Positions 20,465-33,059 of a stretch of DNA of 45,000 bases are shown here, one piece after another. Below the pieces are notes generated by a model. It made no database searches. It was not told the DNA's origin and saw only the letters and a list, made by a program, of their open reading frames with translations. Position 1 is the first letter of the stretch. Each line of letters begins with the position of its first letter. Source of the stretch: Prorocentrum cordatum (taxonomy: Eukaryota; Sar; Dinophyceae; Prorocentrales; Prorocentraceae); the NCBI GenBank assembly GCA_963575745.1, contig CAUYUJ010019926.1:7501-52500 (forward strand), in the 5' to 3' direction. The translations under genes and the position numbers were made by a program.

Positions 20465-23400
20465 AGGCGTGGCACGCATGGCATTTCCTCGACACCACAG
20501 GGGGGGAGCTGTGGGTGGGGACGCTATCCGTTTCGGGCTCGCAAAGCGTGGCAGGCGTGGCACTTCCTCGACACCACAGGGGGGGAGCTGTGGGTGGGGA
20601 CGCTATCCGTTTCGGGCTCGCAAAGCGTGGCAGGCGTGGCACTTCCTCGACACCACAGGGGGGGAGCTGTGGGTGGGACGCTATCCGTTTCGGGCTCGCA
20701 AAGCGTGGCAGGCGTGGCACTTCCTCGACACCACAGGGGGGGAGCTGTGGGTGGGGACGCTATCCGTTTCGGGCTCGCAAAGCGTGGCAGGCGTGGCACT
20801 TCCTCGACACCACAGGGGGGGAGCTGTGGGTGGGGACGCTATCCGTTTCGGGCTCGCAAAGCGTGGCAGGCGTGGCACTTCCTCGCACCACAGGGGGGAG
20901 CTGGGTGGGGACGCTATCCGTTTCGGCTCGCAAAGCGTGGCAGGCGTGGCACTTCCTCGACACCACAGGGGGGGAGCTGTGGGTGGGGACGCTATCCGTT
21001 TCGGGCTCGCAAAGCGTGGCAGGCTTCCTCGACACCACAGGGGGGAGCTGCGGGTGGGGACGCTATCCGTTTCGGGCTGGCGTGGCACTTCCTCGACACC
21101 ACAGGGGGGGAGCTGTGGGTGGGGACGCTATCCGTTTCGGGCTCGCAAAGCGTGGCAGGCGTGGCACTTCCTCGACACCACAGGGGGGGAGCTGTGGGTG
21201 GGGACGCTATCCGTTTCGCTCGCAAAGCTGGCAGGCGTGGCACTTCCTCGACACCACAGGGGGGGAGCTGCGGGTGGGGACGGGCTATCCGTTTCCGGGC
21301 TCGCAAAGCGTGGCAGGCGTGGCACTTCCTCGACACCACAGGGGGGACTGTGGGTGGGGACGCTATCCGTTTCGGGCTGGCGTGGCACTTCCTCGACACC
21401 ACAGGGGGGGAGCTGTGGGTGGGGACGCTATCCGTTTCGGGCTCGCAAAGCGTGGCAGGCGTGGCACTTCTTCGACCCCACAGTGGGGAGCTGCGGGTGG
21501 GACCTATCCGATCACTCCAGGCAAAACTCCACAGTGGGAGCTGTTGGGACGCTATCCGTTTCGGGCTCGCAAAGCGTGGCAGGCGTGGCATTTCCTCGAC
21601 ACCACAGGGGGGGAGCTGTGGGTGGGGACGCTATCCGTTTCGGGCTCGCAAAGCGTGGCAGGCGTGGCACTTCCTCGACACCACAGGAGGGGAACTGTGG
21701 GTGGGGACGCTATCCGTTTCGGGCTCGCAAAGCGTGGCAGGCGTGGCACTTCCTCGACACCACAGGGGGGAGCTGTGGGTGGGGACGCTATCCGTTTCGG
21801 GCGCGTAGCATTTCCTCGACACCACAGGGGGGAGCTGTGGGTGGGGACGATATCCCTTCGGGCTCGCAAAGCGTGGCAGGCGTGGCACTCCTCGACACCA
21901 CAGGGGGGAGCTGTGGGTGGGGACGCTATCTGTTCGGGCTGGCGTGGCACTTCTGTCGACACCACAGGGGGGAGCTGTGGGTGGGACGCTATCCGTTCGG
22001 GCTCGCAAAGCGTGGCAGGCGTGGCACTTCCTCGACACCGCAGGGGGGGAGCTGTGGGTGGGGACGCTATCCGTTTCGGGCTCGCAAATCGTGGCAGGCG
22101 TGGAACTTCCTCGACACCACAGGGGGTGCGCTGGGGGTGGTCTCCTATCCGTTCGGGCTCGCAAAGCGTGGCAGGCGTGGCACTTCCTCGACACCACAAG
22201 GGGGGGAGCTGTGGTGGGGACGCTATCCGTTTCGGGCTCGCAAAGCGTGGCAGGCGTGGCACTTCCTCGACACCACAGGGGGGGAGCTGTGGGTGGGGAC
22301 GCTATCCGTTTCGGGCTCGCAAAGCGTGGCAGGCGTGGCACTTCCTCGACACCACAGGGGGGGAGCTGTGGGTGGGGACGCTATCCGTTTCGGGCTCGCA
22401 AAGCGTGGCAGGCGTGGCACTTCCTCGACACCACAGGGGGGAGCTGTGGGTGGGGACGCTATCCGTTTCGGGCTCGCAAAGCGTGGCAGGCGTGGCACTT
22501 CCTCGACACCACAGGGGGGGAGCTGTGGGTGGGGACGCTATCCGTCGGGCTCGCAAAGCGTGGCGGGCTCGCAAAGCGTGGCAGGCGTGGCACTTCCTCG
22601 ACACCACAGGGGGGGAGCTTGTGGGTGGGGACGCTATCCGTTTCGGGTTTCGGGCTCGCAAAGCGGGTGGCAGGCGTGGCACTTCCTCGACACCACAGGG
22701 GGGGAGCTGTGGGTGGGGACGCTATCCGTTTCGGGCTCGCAAAGCGTGGCAGGCGTGGCACTTCCTCGACACCACAGGGGGTGCGCTGGGGGTGGTCTCC
22801 CTATCCGTTGCGGTCTCGCAAAGCGTGGCAGGCGTGGCACTTCCTCGACACCACAGGGGGGCGCGTTGGGGGTGGTCTCCCTATCCGTTGCGGGCTCGCA
22901 CAGTGTGGCAGGCGTGGCACTTCCTCGGCCCCACAAGGGGTGCGCTGGGGGTGGTCACCCTATCCGTGACGGGCTCGCAAAGCGTGGCAGGCGTGGCACT
23001 TCCTCGGCACCACAGGGATTGCGCTGGGTGTGGTCTCCCTATCCGTGACGGGCTCGCAAAGCGTGGCAGGCGTAGCATCTCCTCGACACCACAGGGGGTG
23101 CGCTGGGGATGGTCTCCTTATCCGCTGCGAGCTCGCAAAGCGTGGCAGGCGTGGCACTTCCCCGACACCACGGGGGATGCGCTGGGGTTGGTCTCCGTAT
23201 CCGTTGCGGGCTCGCAAAGCGTGGCAGGCGTTGCACTTCATCGACACCACAGGGGGTGCGCTGGGGGTGGTATCTTTATCCGTTGCGGGCTCGCAAAGCG
23301 TGGCAGGCGTGGCACTTCCTCGACACCACAGGGGGGGGCGCTGGGGGTGGTCTCCGTATCTGTTGCGGGCTCGCAAAGCGTGGCAGGCGTGGCACTTCCT

Positions 23401-23545
23401 CGACACCACAGGGAGTGCGCTGGGGGTGGTATCCTTATCCGTTGCGGGCTCGCAAAGCGTGGCAGGCGTGGCACTTCCTCGACACGACAGGGGGTGCGCT
23501 GGGGGTGGTCTCCCTATCCGTTGCGGGCTCGCAAAGCGTGGCAAG
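20465..23545 (+). repeat. 79-bp G-rich minisatellite, about 39 copies
   Basis: TTCCTCGACACCACAGGG recurs every 79 bp (for example from 20485, 20564 and 20643) with small indels. Two subfamilies are seen. Type A (GGAGCTGTGGGTGGGGACGC) fills about 20465-22780. Type B (TGCGCTGGGGGTGGTCTCC) fills 22780-23545, with one type B unit inserted at about 22120. Each A unit has a four-run G motif able to form a quadruplex. Because 79 leaves remainder 1 on division by 3 and the unit lacks stops, frames up to 1,176 codons stay open. They repeat every three units and are not credible genes. Confidence 0.95.
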
Positions 23546-23689
23546 CAATATGGCGTTGGATGACACATAGGGAAACATTCGCGACGAGGGTTCAGAACGC
23601 AGGATTGCGCACATATTGAAAACATAAGCAAGCGCATCATATTTTCAATTTAGTATGTGGGGTTATTCGGTAGCGTAATTGTGTTTTCC

Positions 23690-24270
23690 CATCGATGTTT
23701 GATAGATTTTAAAGTTATCTGCCTTTTGGCATCCCGACGCTCAAAAACGGCCCAAGAGGCCCCCAAGATCGCTCCAAGATAGCCGCCTTCAAGAGGGCCC
23801 CAAGACGGTGCCTGAGGCGCCCAAGACGGCCTGAGAGGGCCCCAAGACGGGCCCAGGAGAGGCCCAAAGAAGGGGAACGCGAACCCAACAGCAGAGCCTT
23901 CCGCCCTACGAGGCCCACAGGGGGCCCCAAGAGTCCCCAAGCGGGCCGACGAGGCCCCCCAAAGCCTCCCGGGATGCACCCGGGAGGCTTCGGGATTGCA
24001 TCAGTGCGGCCCCAGGTGGCCTCAATTCTGGCCTCCACGTAGCCAAGACGGCCAATGACGGCTTCATATTGCAGAACATCACCTTCCGACTGCCCAGAGA
24101 ACCCCGACGATACCCCCAAGGGACCCCAAGAAGCCCCAAGACGCCCCCCCAAGAAGCACCCGAGAGGTGCCTCCAACAGCCAATGGAGGAAGCACGGAAA
24201 ACTCCCAGAAGCCTTTCAGATGTTCCCACGAAGACCCAAGAGGTTCCCAAGAGGCCCTCAGGAGGCACGA
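23690..24270 (+). repeat. CCAAGAGGCC-family unit, extended
   Basis: Leader CTTTTGGCATCCCGACGCTC at about 23720, word block, landmark AGAGCCTTCCGCCCTACGAG near 23894, then a second word block. An unrelated spacer (about 23990-24080) separates a further word block to 24270. Confidence 0.82.
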
Positions 24271-24865
24271 CTATGTCACGCGCCTGTGTTTGATAGCGCT
24301 GTCCAAGATCTTCCAGGGCCCGCCAGCCTGGGCTAGAACCTGTTGTTGCTTGTTGACTTGTCGCTTGTTGTTGCATGTGTTGAGTTAAAATTGAAGAGCT
24401 GCGCTCGAACCTGGCCTTGACCGACCGACTGGACCCGCGTGGTCCGCTGCAGTCGTTTCCCTCCCAAAAAAACTGAGCGCGCGCGAAGCGCGCGCGATGG
24501 TTCTAGTACATATATATATATATATTATGACCAGTATCTACGTATGCACCCATGAAGATTCGTATGTTTATATGATATGCTCTACATGCATATACATGTA
24601 TATACATTTACCCATGCATGTGCTCTGTATATATTTTGTTCGCGACGGTGCCGCCCGCCGAGCATCTATGTCAGTGTTGAGGTCTATGCGAAGCATTTGG
24701 ACGCATGCGTCAAGCGTATGTCCATGAAGGAGTTTCGACTCTTCAGTAGTCCGAGCTGCTGTAGCAGACTTCGTTTGACCATACACATCAGCGCCCACTT
24801 GAAACACAGACATCATCACATTGTGAAGAGTCTTCATTTGTCAGTGGACGTTTGTGTCTAGCCCT
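24271..24865. other. unassigned stretch with AT-rich simple sequence
   Basis: Contains a GC-only inverted repeat (GCGCGCGC-GAA-GCGCGCGC type, 24477-24496), a short (TA)n run at about 24510-24525 and ATGTATATA-type simple sequence to about 24640. No coding frame is supported. Confidence 0.5.
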
Positions 24866-24935
24866 CAGCTTTGATAACCAACCTCGTAAGCAACATCCCC
24901 AGTGTGTGAGCACGTCTCTAGCGCAATGCTTCTGC
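24866..24935 (+). repeat. isolated copy of the 148-bp repeat
   Basis: TTTGATAACCAACCTCGTAA, AGCAACATCCCCAGTGTGTG and GCTTCTGCTGTC match the array at 3230-3943. The copy runs directly into a CTC tract. Confidence 0.75.
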
Positions 24936-24937
24936 TG

Positions 24938-25082
24938 TCCTCCTCCCCCTTTCTCCTCCTCCTCCTCCTCCTCCTCCTCCTCCTCCTCCTCCTTCTCCTC
25001 CTCCTCCCCCTCCTCCTCCTCCTCCTCCTCCTCCTCCTCCTCCCCCTTTCTCCTCCTCCTCCTCCTCCTCCTCCTCCTCCTC
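24938..25082 (+). repeat. (CTC)n tract at LINE B 5' end
   Basis: About 145 bp of nearly pure CTC repeat on the + strand ending at 25082, where LINE B sequence begins. Confidence 0.95.
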
Positions 25083-28000
25083 GAAAAAGCTCTTTCACAA
25101 GTTCTCGGCCGCTCGAGTGGTCTCCGTCGCCCCATGGGAGGATTCCGGTCCTCCGCCTTGCAGGTCCAGCCGGTCGGTTCGTGCTGGGCAATGTGCACTT
25201 AGGCCCCGCCTTATCGCCTGGCGGAGTTCATTGTATTTTGCAGCAGCTCGGGCGTGCGGTTCCTGCTCCTGGCCAGGCTCTCGCCCGTGTCGGTGGCGAT
25301 TGGAACTTTCCTGAGCTCGACGAGTTTGGGCAGGCTGTTGACGGCAGCGTCGCCATCCCTCCCGATGGTAGCATCACCCTCCACAGGTTCTCAAGTCTCT
25401 TTGGCGAACTCGCTGAGGTACCCCAAGAAGAACCCACGCATCGTACTTCTATTGGTGATGTTGTCTTATCTGTATGCCGTCTTGACCGCATTTATTGGTC
25501 AGCTCCGACAGCCGAGATGTTCGACTGGCACGCACGCTCTAATGTCATAGGGCTCGCTCACGACAGACACGGGTGTTCTGACCATGTTCCTGTTTTCGTC
25601 CAGGTTGCCCCTGGGGCTGGCCCTCCGTCTCTGCCGAGATGGGTTACTTCGCACCCCGACTTTCCTGAGCTGGTCGAGAGTGTCTTGAGTGAGTATGAGC
25701 TGAGTGACGACCCTTTCGATCGCCTTCGGGAATGCAAGGCGGCCATGTTCGCGGCACGTGACGCCTTGGCCAGCCAGCTCTACCGTCTGGGACCGAGTGA
25801 CGGTCGTCAAAATATTGCCGTCTGTCTCAGGTTTATGCGTGCTGCTCGTGCTCATAAACGAGCGCATCTACATGCCTGCCTTCATGCTCTTCCATATCTT
25901 AGCAACTATTACGACTTTCACAACATGTTCTACCTTGACTATGAAGGATTTCATGATTACCTTAGGGCCCTGAACGCTGACATGCTATCTGACATGATGA
26001 TTAATGAATGTGCTACTCCTTCTGGTCATATTGATGCTGCAAGGCAAGCTAGGATGCAAGCCCTTCTCCGCTCTTGGTCGGTGAAGAGGCGCAAGCTCGC
26101 CACTTTTGCGGTTGGAGACCCGCTCGACTCCGCGCCGCCTTCGATTGAGCAGTCTGCCAAGAATTTAGCCGAGCATTGGGGCGAAGTACCTCGTGCGCCT
26201 CCTCTTCCTCCTTTTGTCGATCCTCACGTTCTTACTGAATTAGGTCTCGAATTTCAACCGATTTCGCCTGGCATCTCTTGGCAGCTAGAAGAGTTCGAGC
26301 TTCGGTCCGTTATTATGAGTAGGAAGGACTCTGCCACTGGTCCCGATGGTATCCCTTACAGTGGATGGAACAACGGAGGCCCCATGGTACATCAGTGTCT
26401 GTAGCAAGCTTATGCGGCCCTTCTCCGCGGTCTCGCTCCCCCTATTGGCTTCAATCATGGCTTACTCGCTATCCTTCCTAAGGTTGACGTTGCTGACGGT
26501 GAGGCTAAATCTATCTTGGAGCCCAAGCAGACCCGCACTCTCACCCTTAGCAACACGGACAATAAGTTGATCTCTACTGCCCTGGCCATCCCTTTCCAAA
26601 CTCAAGCCCAGTACTCCGTAGTTTCGTGTCAACGGGGGTTTATTGGAGGCCGCAATCTCTTGGACAATGTTGCTGAGTTGGAGTCTTGGGTGGTTGAATG
26701 GGCCTGCTATCGTGGCCTCAGGTATCCTGGCATGCTTTTTTTGGATATTGCTGCTGTGTTCCCGTCGGTTCATCACTCCTGGATCTTCAGGGTCTTGGGC
26801 GGTCTCGGGGTGCCTTCCATGATCGTGAATGCCATCCGCATGCTGTACAACAACATATATGTCTCCGTCGCTTTTTGTGGCTCCGTTATTCCAGGCATCC
26901 ATATTTCCCGGGGAATGAAGCAAGGGTGCCCTCTCTCTTCCTTGATTTTTGTCTTAATATGACCCTGTTGTGCGTGGTCTTCGGCGCCGTCTGGAAGACC
27001 ACCCTGCTTATCCTCTAGCTTGTGCTGATGATATTGGCATTGCATCCGGTGATCTCTCAAAATCAGTGCCCGTGGTGATAGATTGGATGCAGCATACAAG
27101 TCACGCCACAGGCCTCAACTTCAATTCCCGCAAGTGTTGGATTGTCTTTGCCATGGATGTCGACCCGGCCACCGTCATCAATGAGTTTGTTTCTCTTGGT
27201 ATTCATGTGATGGACTTTCGTGTTGGGAAGGGCGCCAAGTACTTGGGTGTTTATCTTGGAGTTGACGGAGCCGATGAATCCTGGAAGGCTCCATGTATTA
27301 AGCTGCTCGAGAGGGTCGCCCACATCCGTTCTCTGAAGATTTCTATGATCCAGAACATTCACCGTGCTATTTCATATCGGACAATTCTATTTTGTCAATG
27401 ATCGTGTCTCCACGACTGAACATACAGCCCTGTAGAGGCTGACGGCCTCTCCCAAACACGCCATCTCCACTTCACTACTGAAGAATTTGGATCAGCTTGG
27501 CTTTGATACGGTGCCTCGTGGTATCACTTGTGAGAATCGCGCTGCTCGATTTCGATCTGCGCTGCGTAGCGAGGTCTTCGATGACATCTCAAATCGATTT
27601 CATCAGATTGAGCATTATGATACTGATGTCCTGCTGCTTCCCCGCCTTCCTCATTGGCTTCAGCATTCTGTCACTCATACATGGCTTGTGAACTATAAGA
27701 GGCTGGTCGCCATTGCCCCTCATCTTGCTGAAGATGATGTGCACGAAGTACAGGAGAAAGTTTTCAGGCTCTTGAGATCCCAGCGCGAGGTTCCTCCCAT
27801 TGCTCACCTTCTCGGGCCGCGGATTCGATACTTCTGGCCTGAGGCTCCCTGGGAGATCGCTGATGCTGCTTTCAGGTACATTCACTTCCTGGTCAGGCGC
27901 GCTGGCCCCTTTGCGGCCGTCTCATATATCAAGACTATCTGTAATGCCTGGCCAACAGCTCGTAGGTTCCGCCAAGGGACCCAGATTTGTCGTTTTGGTT

Positions 28001-28432
28001 GCCAGGCCTTATTCGGTGATGCTGTTGATCACTACCTCCACTGTCCTGCTGCTCTGAGTGTCCTGCCTGTAGTTTTGCCGAATTTGCCTCCTGACTACGC
28101 CACTCGAACCAGACATGAGCATGTGTTTGTTTTTTTTGGAGGCCCCCAGACCAGTCAGAATCTGCTTTCGACTCTCCTTGTGCATGATATTATGTTAGCA
28201 TCTTACAACACTTTACGCACGCAGGACAGATGCGGACCTGTGTGCCTCTCTGCTCTCTTCCGCGCGCGTGCGCGGGTGCTGGCCCGCCGACGCGCTGGCA
28301 TTCGAGATCTGCTGCAGCGAGCTGGCCCAGCAGGCCCGCCCTCCGCTGCCGCCGAGAGAGACTGATGGACTGCTTGCCCTCTTCTCGTTCTTCTCTTGTC
28401 CGCCTGCCCTCGTCTCGTCGCTATGCCCTTGC
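25083..28432 (+). pseudogene. LINE B, 5'-truncated decayed non-LTR retrotransposon ORF2
   Basis: Begins inside the EEP endonuclease (GNVHLGPALS, GGDWNF at about 25295, CRLDRIYWS, SDHVPVF at about 25577). Reverse transcriptase follows: SATGPDGIPYSGW, GFIGGRNLLDN, LFLDIAAVFPSV (Asp at 26744), RGMKQGCPLSS and CADDIG (Asp pair 27027-27032). The C-terminal part (27487-28365) ends with a CCHC-like cluster CRFGCQALFGDAVDHYLHC near 27990. Damage: in-frame TAG at 26402-26404, then changes of frame between 26940 and 26970 and between 27400 and 27487. There is no ORF1, no RNase H and no poly(A). It differs from LINE A in motif B (KQGCPLSS rather than SILAGCGFA), so it belongs to another lineage. Confidence 0.9.
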
Positions 28433-28477
28433 GCTCCTCCTTCTCCTCCCCCTCCTCCTCCTCCTCCTCCTCCTCCC
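28433..28477 (+). repeat. (CTC)n tract at LINE B 3' end
   Basis: CTCCTCCTTCTCCTCCCC run, then pure CTC, on the same strand as the tract at the 5' end of LINE B. Confidence 0.9.
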
Positions 28478-29270
28478 GCTCGTCCCCCCATCCCGTCCAG
28501 GGCAAAAAGAGAACCTTGGACCCAAGCCATTTCCGGGGCATTTGTCACATGAACATCAACATTAAGTATTGGAGGCTAGTGACATGAACCCATGGTAAGG
28601 GTTTTCCTTTTGAAGGTGACAGTGAGGAAGACCTTGTTGGGGTCGCCTCCAGCGCCGGGGGACGCCAGGGACGAAGAGGCCAGTAAAAAAGCAAATGGGA
28701 ACCCGCCATACGTTCAATCTTTGCTGTTTTCGGTCGCATGCTCATTCATTGTCTGATTTCATGTTTCTCCCGCGGCGCGTGGTTCAGCATTGATATCCGC
28801 TGCGCTGGCGCCCTCCCCATGTTGAGTTGAGAGGATGCGGAAAGAGGACATGAGGAAGGAGGAGTAGGAGGAGGAGGAGGAGGAGGAGGAGGAGGAAAGC
28901 GATCCATTCCGAAACGTAATTTGTAAGTCTACCTTGTAGCCCGTTCAGTCGACAGATGACCCACCATGCCAACAACTTCAGGTTAACTCGGCCACCGCTG
29001 TGCGAATCGTAGGCGGTGGGAAATAGGGAAAGAGGAGAGAAGACAACGAACACTGGGGGCAGCCCGTCGGAGGAGAAGCAGTAGGGGCAACCCAACCCGG
29101 AAGGCGAGGTGGTGAAACAACTTAGAGGCATCCGGCAGGGGCGGGGCGCCAGGAAGCGGGCGCCCATGTCGGGGAACAAGCAGTCACGTAATCACATCGG
29201 GCGGAGCTAGGACGAGGGCAAGTCCCTTCCAGGGCGTGCTGGAACGTTCTGAGCAGGCGCGGCGCTCAAG
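28478..29270. other. gene-free stretch with short GGA tract
   Basis: No coding frame is supported. A GGA purine tract lies at 28854-28897. Other sequence is unassigned. Confidence 0.45.
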
Positions 29271-29286
29271 ACATCCTCCAGCACCG
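29271..29286 (+). repeat. left target-site duplication of SGNH retrocopy
   Basis: ACATCCTCCAGCACCG, repeated identically at 29740-29755 on the far side of the insert. Confidence 0.75.
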
Positions 29287-29739
29287 ACCATTGCCGACAA
29301 TAAGGGTGCCAGAGTCCTCATGTTTGGGGATCATCGCTCGTACTTGCCATACTGGCCAGATGTCCCCACGAAGTGCGGTAACCATGGGCTGCCGGCAGAT
29401 CTGCGCAGACATTGTTTCCCTGAAAAGCAGGACGTGTTGAATACGACGATCATTGTGAGGCTCCGAGAATTGCAAAGGACTTCCAGATTGTTACTCTTCG
29501 AGTATGCGGACCTGTTCTGTGACGGGAATCTCTGCATGCCCTTCATTCCTGGCAGCAACGTAATGGCGTACGAGGAGCCCCATCACCTGTCCGCAGCTGG
29601 CTCCCTGTACGTAGCACCCTTCCTGTGCGAGTTCTTCAAGAATCTTGCAGAGCCGCAGCGGCATACACTGGACGTACGACGAGTTGGAAACAGTTTCAAG
29701 AACCAAGAATGCAGGAACAAAACAAACATAGAATAAAAA
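29287..29739 (+). pseudogene. retroposed SGNH-domain fragment
   Basis: The open frame encodes LLLFEYADLFCDGNLCMPF and EEPHHLSAAGSLYVAPFLC. This resembles the C-terminal part of SGNH domains found in OafA-type acyltransferases and related hydrolases, where an acidic residue and the His of the HHLS block complete the catalytic set. The Ser-containing N-terminal block (GDS) is absent, so the fragment is 5'-truncated. The stop is TAA at 29734-29736, inside an A-rich end (AACAAAACAAACATAG, AATAAAAA). A 16-bp direct repeat flanks the insert. Nearby ATGs lie outside it and are not real starts. Catalytic activity is not expected; the family call rests on short motifs. Confidence 0.65.
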
Positions 29740-29755
29740 ACATCCTCCAGCACCG
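29740..29755 (+). repeat. right target-site duplication of SGNH retrocopy
   Basis: ACATCCTCCAGCACCG, identical to 29271-29286, directly after the A-rich tail. Confidence 0.75.
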
Positions 29756-29849
29756 CCAGCTCTCACAGACTCCCGACCTGTCCTCGCCCCCTCCCGTCTC
29801 AAACGACGTGAGCGTGCACACGTCGGAGGTCCGCCCAGACTCCTCGCAT

Positions 29850-29943
29850 CGGCCCCCGCCCCGGCGCGCGGAGCGCGCCAGGGGGCAAGGGCCGGCGGCG
29901 CCGCCGGGGGGGCCCCAGCGCCGATCTGAGAAATCCGCGCGGG
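29850..29943 (+). repeat. partial copy of GC-rich foldback element
   Basis: Shares GGCGCGCGGAGCGCGCCAG and the right-arm landmarks GGGGCCCCAGCGCCGATCTG, AGAAATCCGCGCGG with the complete element at 35165-35292. The left arm is degenerate. It abuts the GAC array. Confidence 0.75.
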
Positions 29944-29946
29944 CTT

Positions 29947-30051
29947 CGACAACGACGACGACGGCGGCGACGACGGCGACGGCGACAACGACGACGACGA
30001 CTGACGGCGACGGCGACGACGACGGCGACGGCGGCGACGACGACGACGATG

Positions 30052-30093
<42 letters not shown>

Positions 30094-30114
30094 GTGACGA
30101 CGACGACGACGACG

Positions 30115-30163
<49 letters not shown>

Positions 30164-30233
30164 GCGACGACTGCGGCGACGACGGCGATGGCGACGACGT
30201 CGACGACGACGACGACAACGACGGCGGCGACGG

Positions 30234-30268
<35 letters not shown>

Positions 30269-30782
30269 GCGACGACGGCGGCGACGACGGCGACGGCGAC
30301 GACGACGACCACGACGACGACTACGGCGGCGACAAAGACGGCGACGACGACGACGACAACGAAGACGGCGACGACGACGGACGACGACGGCGAAGACGGC
30401 GACGACGACGACGATGACGGCGACGACGACGACGACGGCGACGATGACGGCGACGACGATGACGACGACGACGACGATGGCGGCGACGACGGCGACCACG
30501 ACGACGACGACGACGGCGACGACGACACAGACGACGACGACGGCGACGGCGACGACGACGGCGACGATGACGATGACGATCACGACGACGACGACGGCGA
30601 CCACGGTGGCGACGGCGACGGTGACGACGACGATGGCGACGGCGACGACGACGACGACGGCGGCGACGACGGCGGCGACGGCGACGGTGACGGCGACGGT
30701 GACGGCGCCGACGGACGGCGATGACGACGGCGGCGACGACGCCCACGACGACGGCGACGACAACGACGACGACGACGACGGA

Positions 30783-30816
<34 letters not shown>

Positions 30817-30928
30817 GCGGCGAGGACGACGTCGACGACGGCGGCGACGGCGGCGACGACGACGACAAAGACAACGACGACGACGGCGACTGACGACAGA
30901 TGGCGACGGCGACGACGACGACGACGGT

Positions 30929-30962
<34 letters not shown>

Positions 30963-31084
30963 GCTGCGGCGGTGGCTGCGGCGGCGGCGGCGGCGACGAC
31001 GACGACGATGGTGACGACGTCGACGACGACGACAACGACGGCGGCGACGGCGGCGACGGCGACGGCGACGACGACGGCGGCGAC

Positions 31085-31115
<31 letters not shown>

Positions 31116-31219
31116 GACGATGGTGACGACGTCGACGACGACGATAACGACGGCGGCGACGGCGGCGACGGCGACGGCGACGACGACGCGGCGACGACGA
31201 CGACGACGACGGCGACAAA

Positions 31220-31250
<31 letters not shown>

Positions 31251-31361
31251 ATGGTGACGACGTCGACGACGACGACAACGACGGCGGCGACGGCGGCGAC
31301 GGCGACGGCGCGACGACGCGGCGACGACGACGTCGATGGCGACGACGACGACGGCGACGAT

Positions 31362-31392
<31 letters not shown>

Positions 31393-31492
31393 ATGACGAC
31401 GTGACGGCGACGGTGACGGCCCGACGGGCGATGACGACGGCGGCGACGACGCCCACGACGACGGCGACGACAACGACGACGACGACGACGGA

Positions 31493-31523
<31 letters not shown>

Positions 31524-31835
31524 GCGGCGAGGACGACGTCGACGACGGCGGCGACGATGGAGGACGCCGACGACGACTACGGACGGCGACGACACGAAAT
31601 CGCCGACGACGACGACGGCGACGACGCCGGACGAGGACGACGACGACGACGACGCGGTGGCGGCGACGGCGACGACGACGACGACGACGGCCGCGGCGAC
31701 GGCGACGGCGACAGACGACGACGACGACGACGACGACGGCGAAGACGACGCCGACGACGACGGCGACGACGACAACGACGACGGCGACTGCGACGGCGAC
31801 GACGGCGACGACGTCGACGACGACGGCGACGTCGG

Positions 31836-31870
<35 letters not shown>

Positions 31871-31973
31871 GCGACGAGGACGACGACAACGACGATCGAC
31901 GACGACGACGGCGACTGCAGCGACGACGACGACGGCGACGACTGCGACGACGACGACGACGACGACGGCGACG

Positions 31974-32009
<36 letters not shown>

Positions 32010-32164
32010 GACGACGACGCGACGACGTCGGCGAACCGACGACGCGACGACGACGGGTGACGACGACAAAGACGACGGACGACGGCGGCGACGACGACGG
32101 CGTTTGGCGACGACGGTGACGACGACGACGACGACGACGACGGCGACCACGACGACGACGGCGA

Positions 32165-32205
<41 letters not shown>

Positions 32206-32256
32206 ATGACGACACCGACGACGACGACGACCACGACGATGGCGACGACGACGGCG

Positions 32257-32309
<53 letters not shown>

Positions 32310-32349
32310 TACGACCACGACCACGAGGACGACGACGACAACGACGACC

Positions 32350-32400
<51 letters not shown>

Positions 32401-32523
32401 GCGGCGGCGGCGACGGCGGCGACGACGTCGACGGCGACGACGACTACGACGACGACGGGGGCGGCGACGACGGCGACGACGACGACGACGACGGCGATGG
32501 CGACGACGGCGACGACGACGACC

Positions 32524-32570
<47 letters not shown>

Positions 32571-32758
32571 GACGAGGACGACGACGACGATGACGACGAC
32601 GACGACGACCGACGACGACGACGACGGCGGCGACGGCGGCGGCGGCGGCGGCGACGACGGCGACGACGTCGACGGCGACGACGATGACGACGACGACGAC
32701 GGGGACGGCGACGACGGCGACGACGACGATGGCGATGGCGACGGCGACGGCGACGACG

Positions 32759-32791
<33 letters not shown>

Positions 32792-33023
32792 TCCACGACC
32801 GCGACCACGACCACGACCACGACGACGACCACGACGACGACGACCGACGACGACGACGCGACGGACGACGACGACGACGACGACCGACGACGCCGACGGA
32901 CGACGCCGACGACGACGACGACGATGGCGACGAAGCCGACGACGACGACGACGACGGCGACGGCGGCGACGACGGCGACGGCAACGGCGACGGCGACGAC
33001 GACGGAGGCGATGACGTCGATGG

Positions 33024-33059
<36 letters not shown>

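Noticed and set aside
19023-23545. CRISPR-like arrays
   Set aside because: The repeats are contiguous or nearly identical along the whole unit, with no variable spacers of constant length and no cas genes; the genome is eukaryotic.
20089-23619. Open frame of 1,176 codons across the 79-bp minisatellite
   Set aside because: All three forward frames and several reverse frames stay open because the unit lacks stops; the peptide is a mechanical repeat of the DNA unit.
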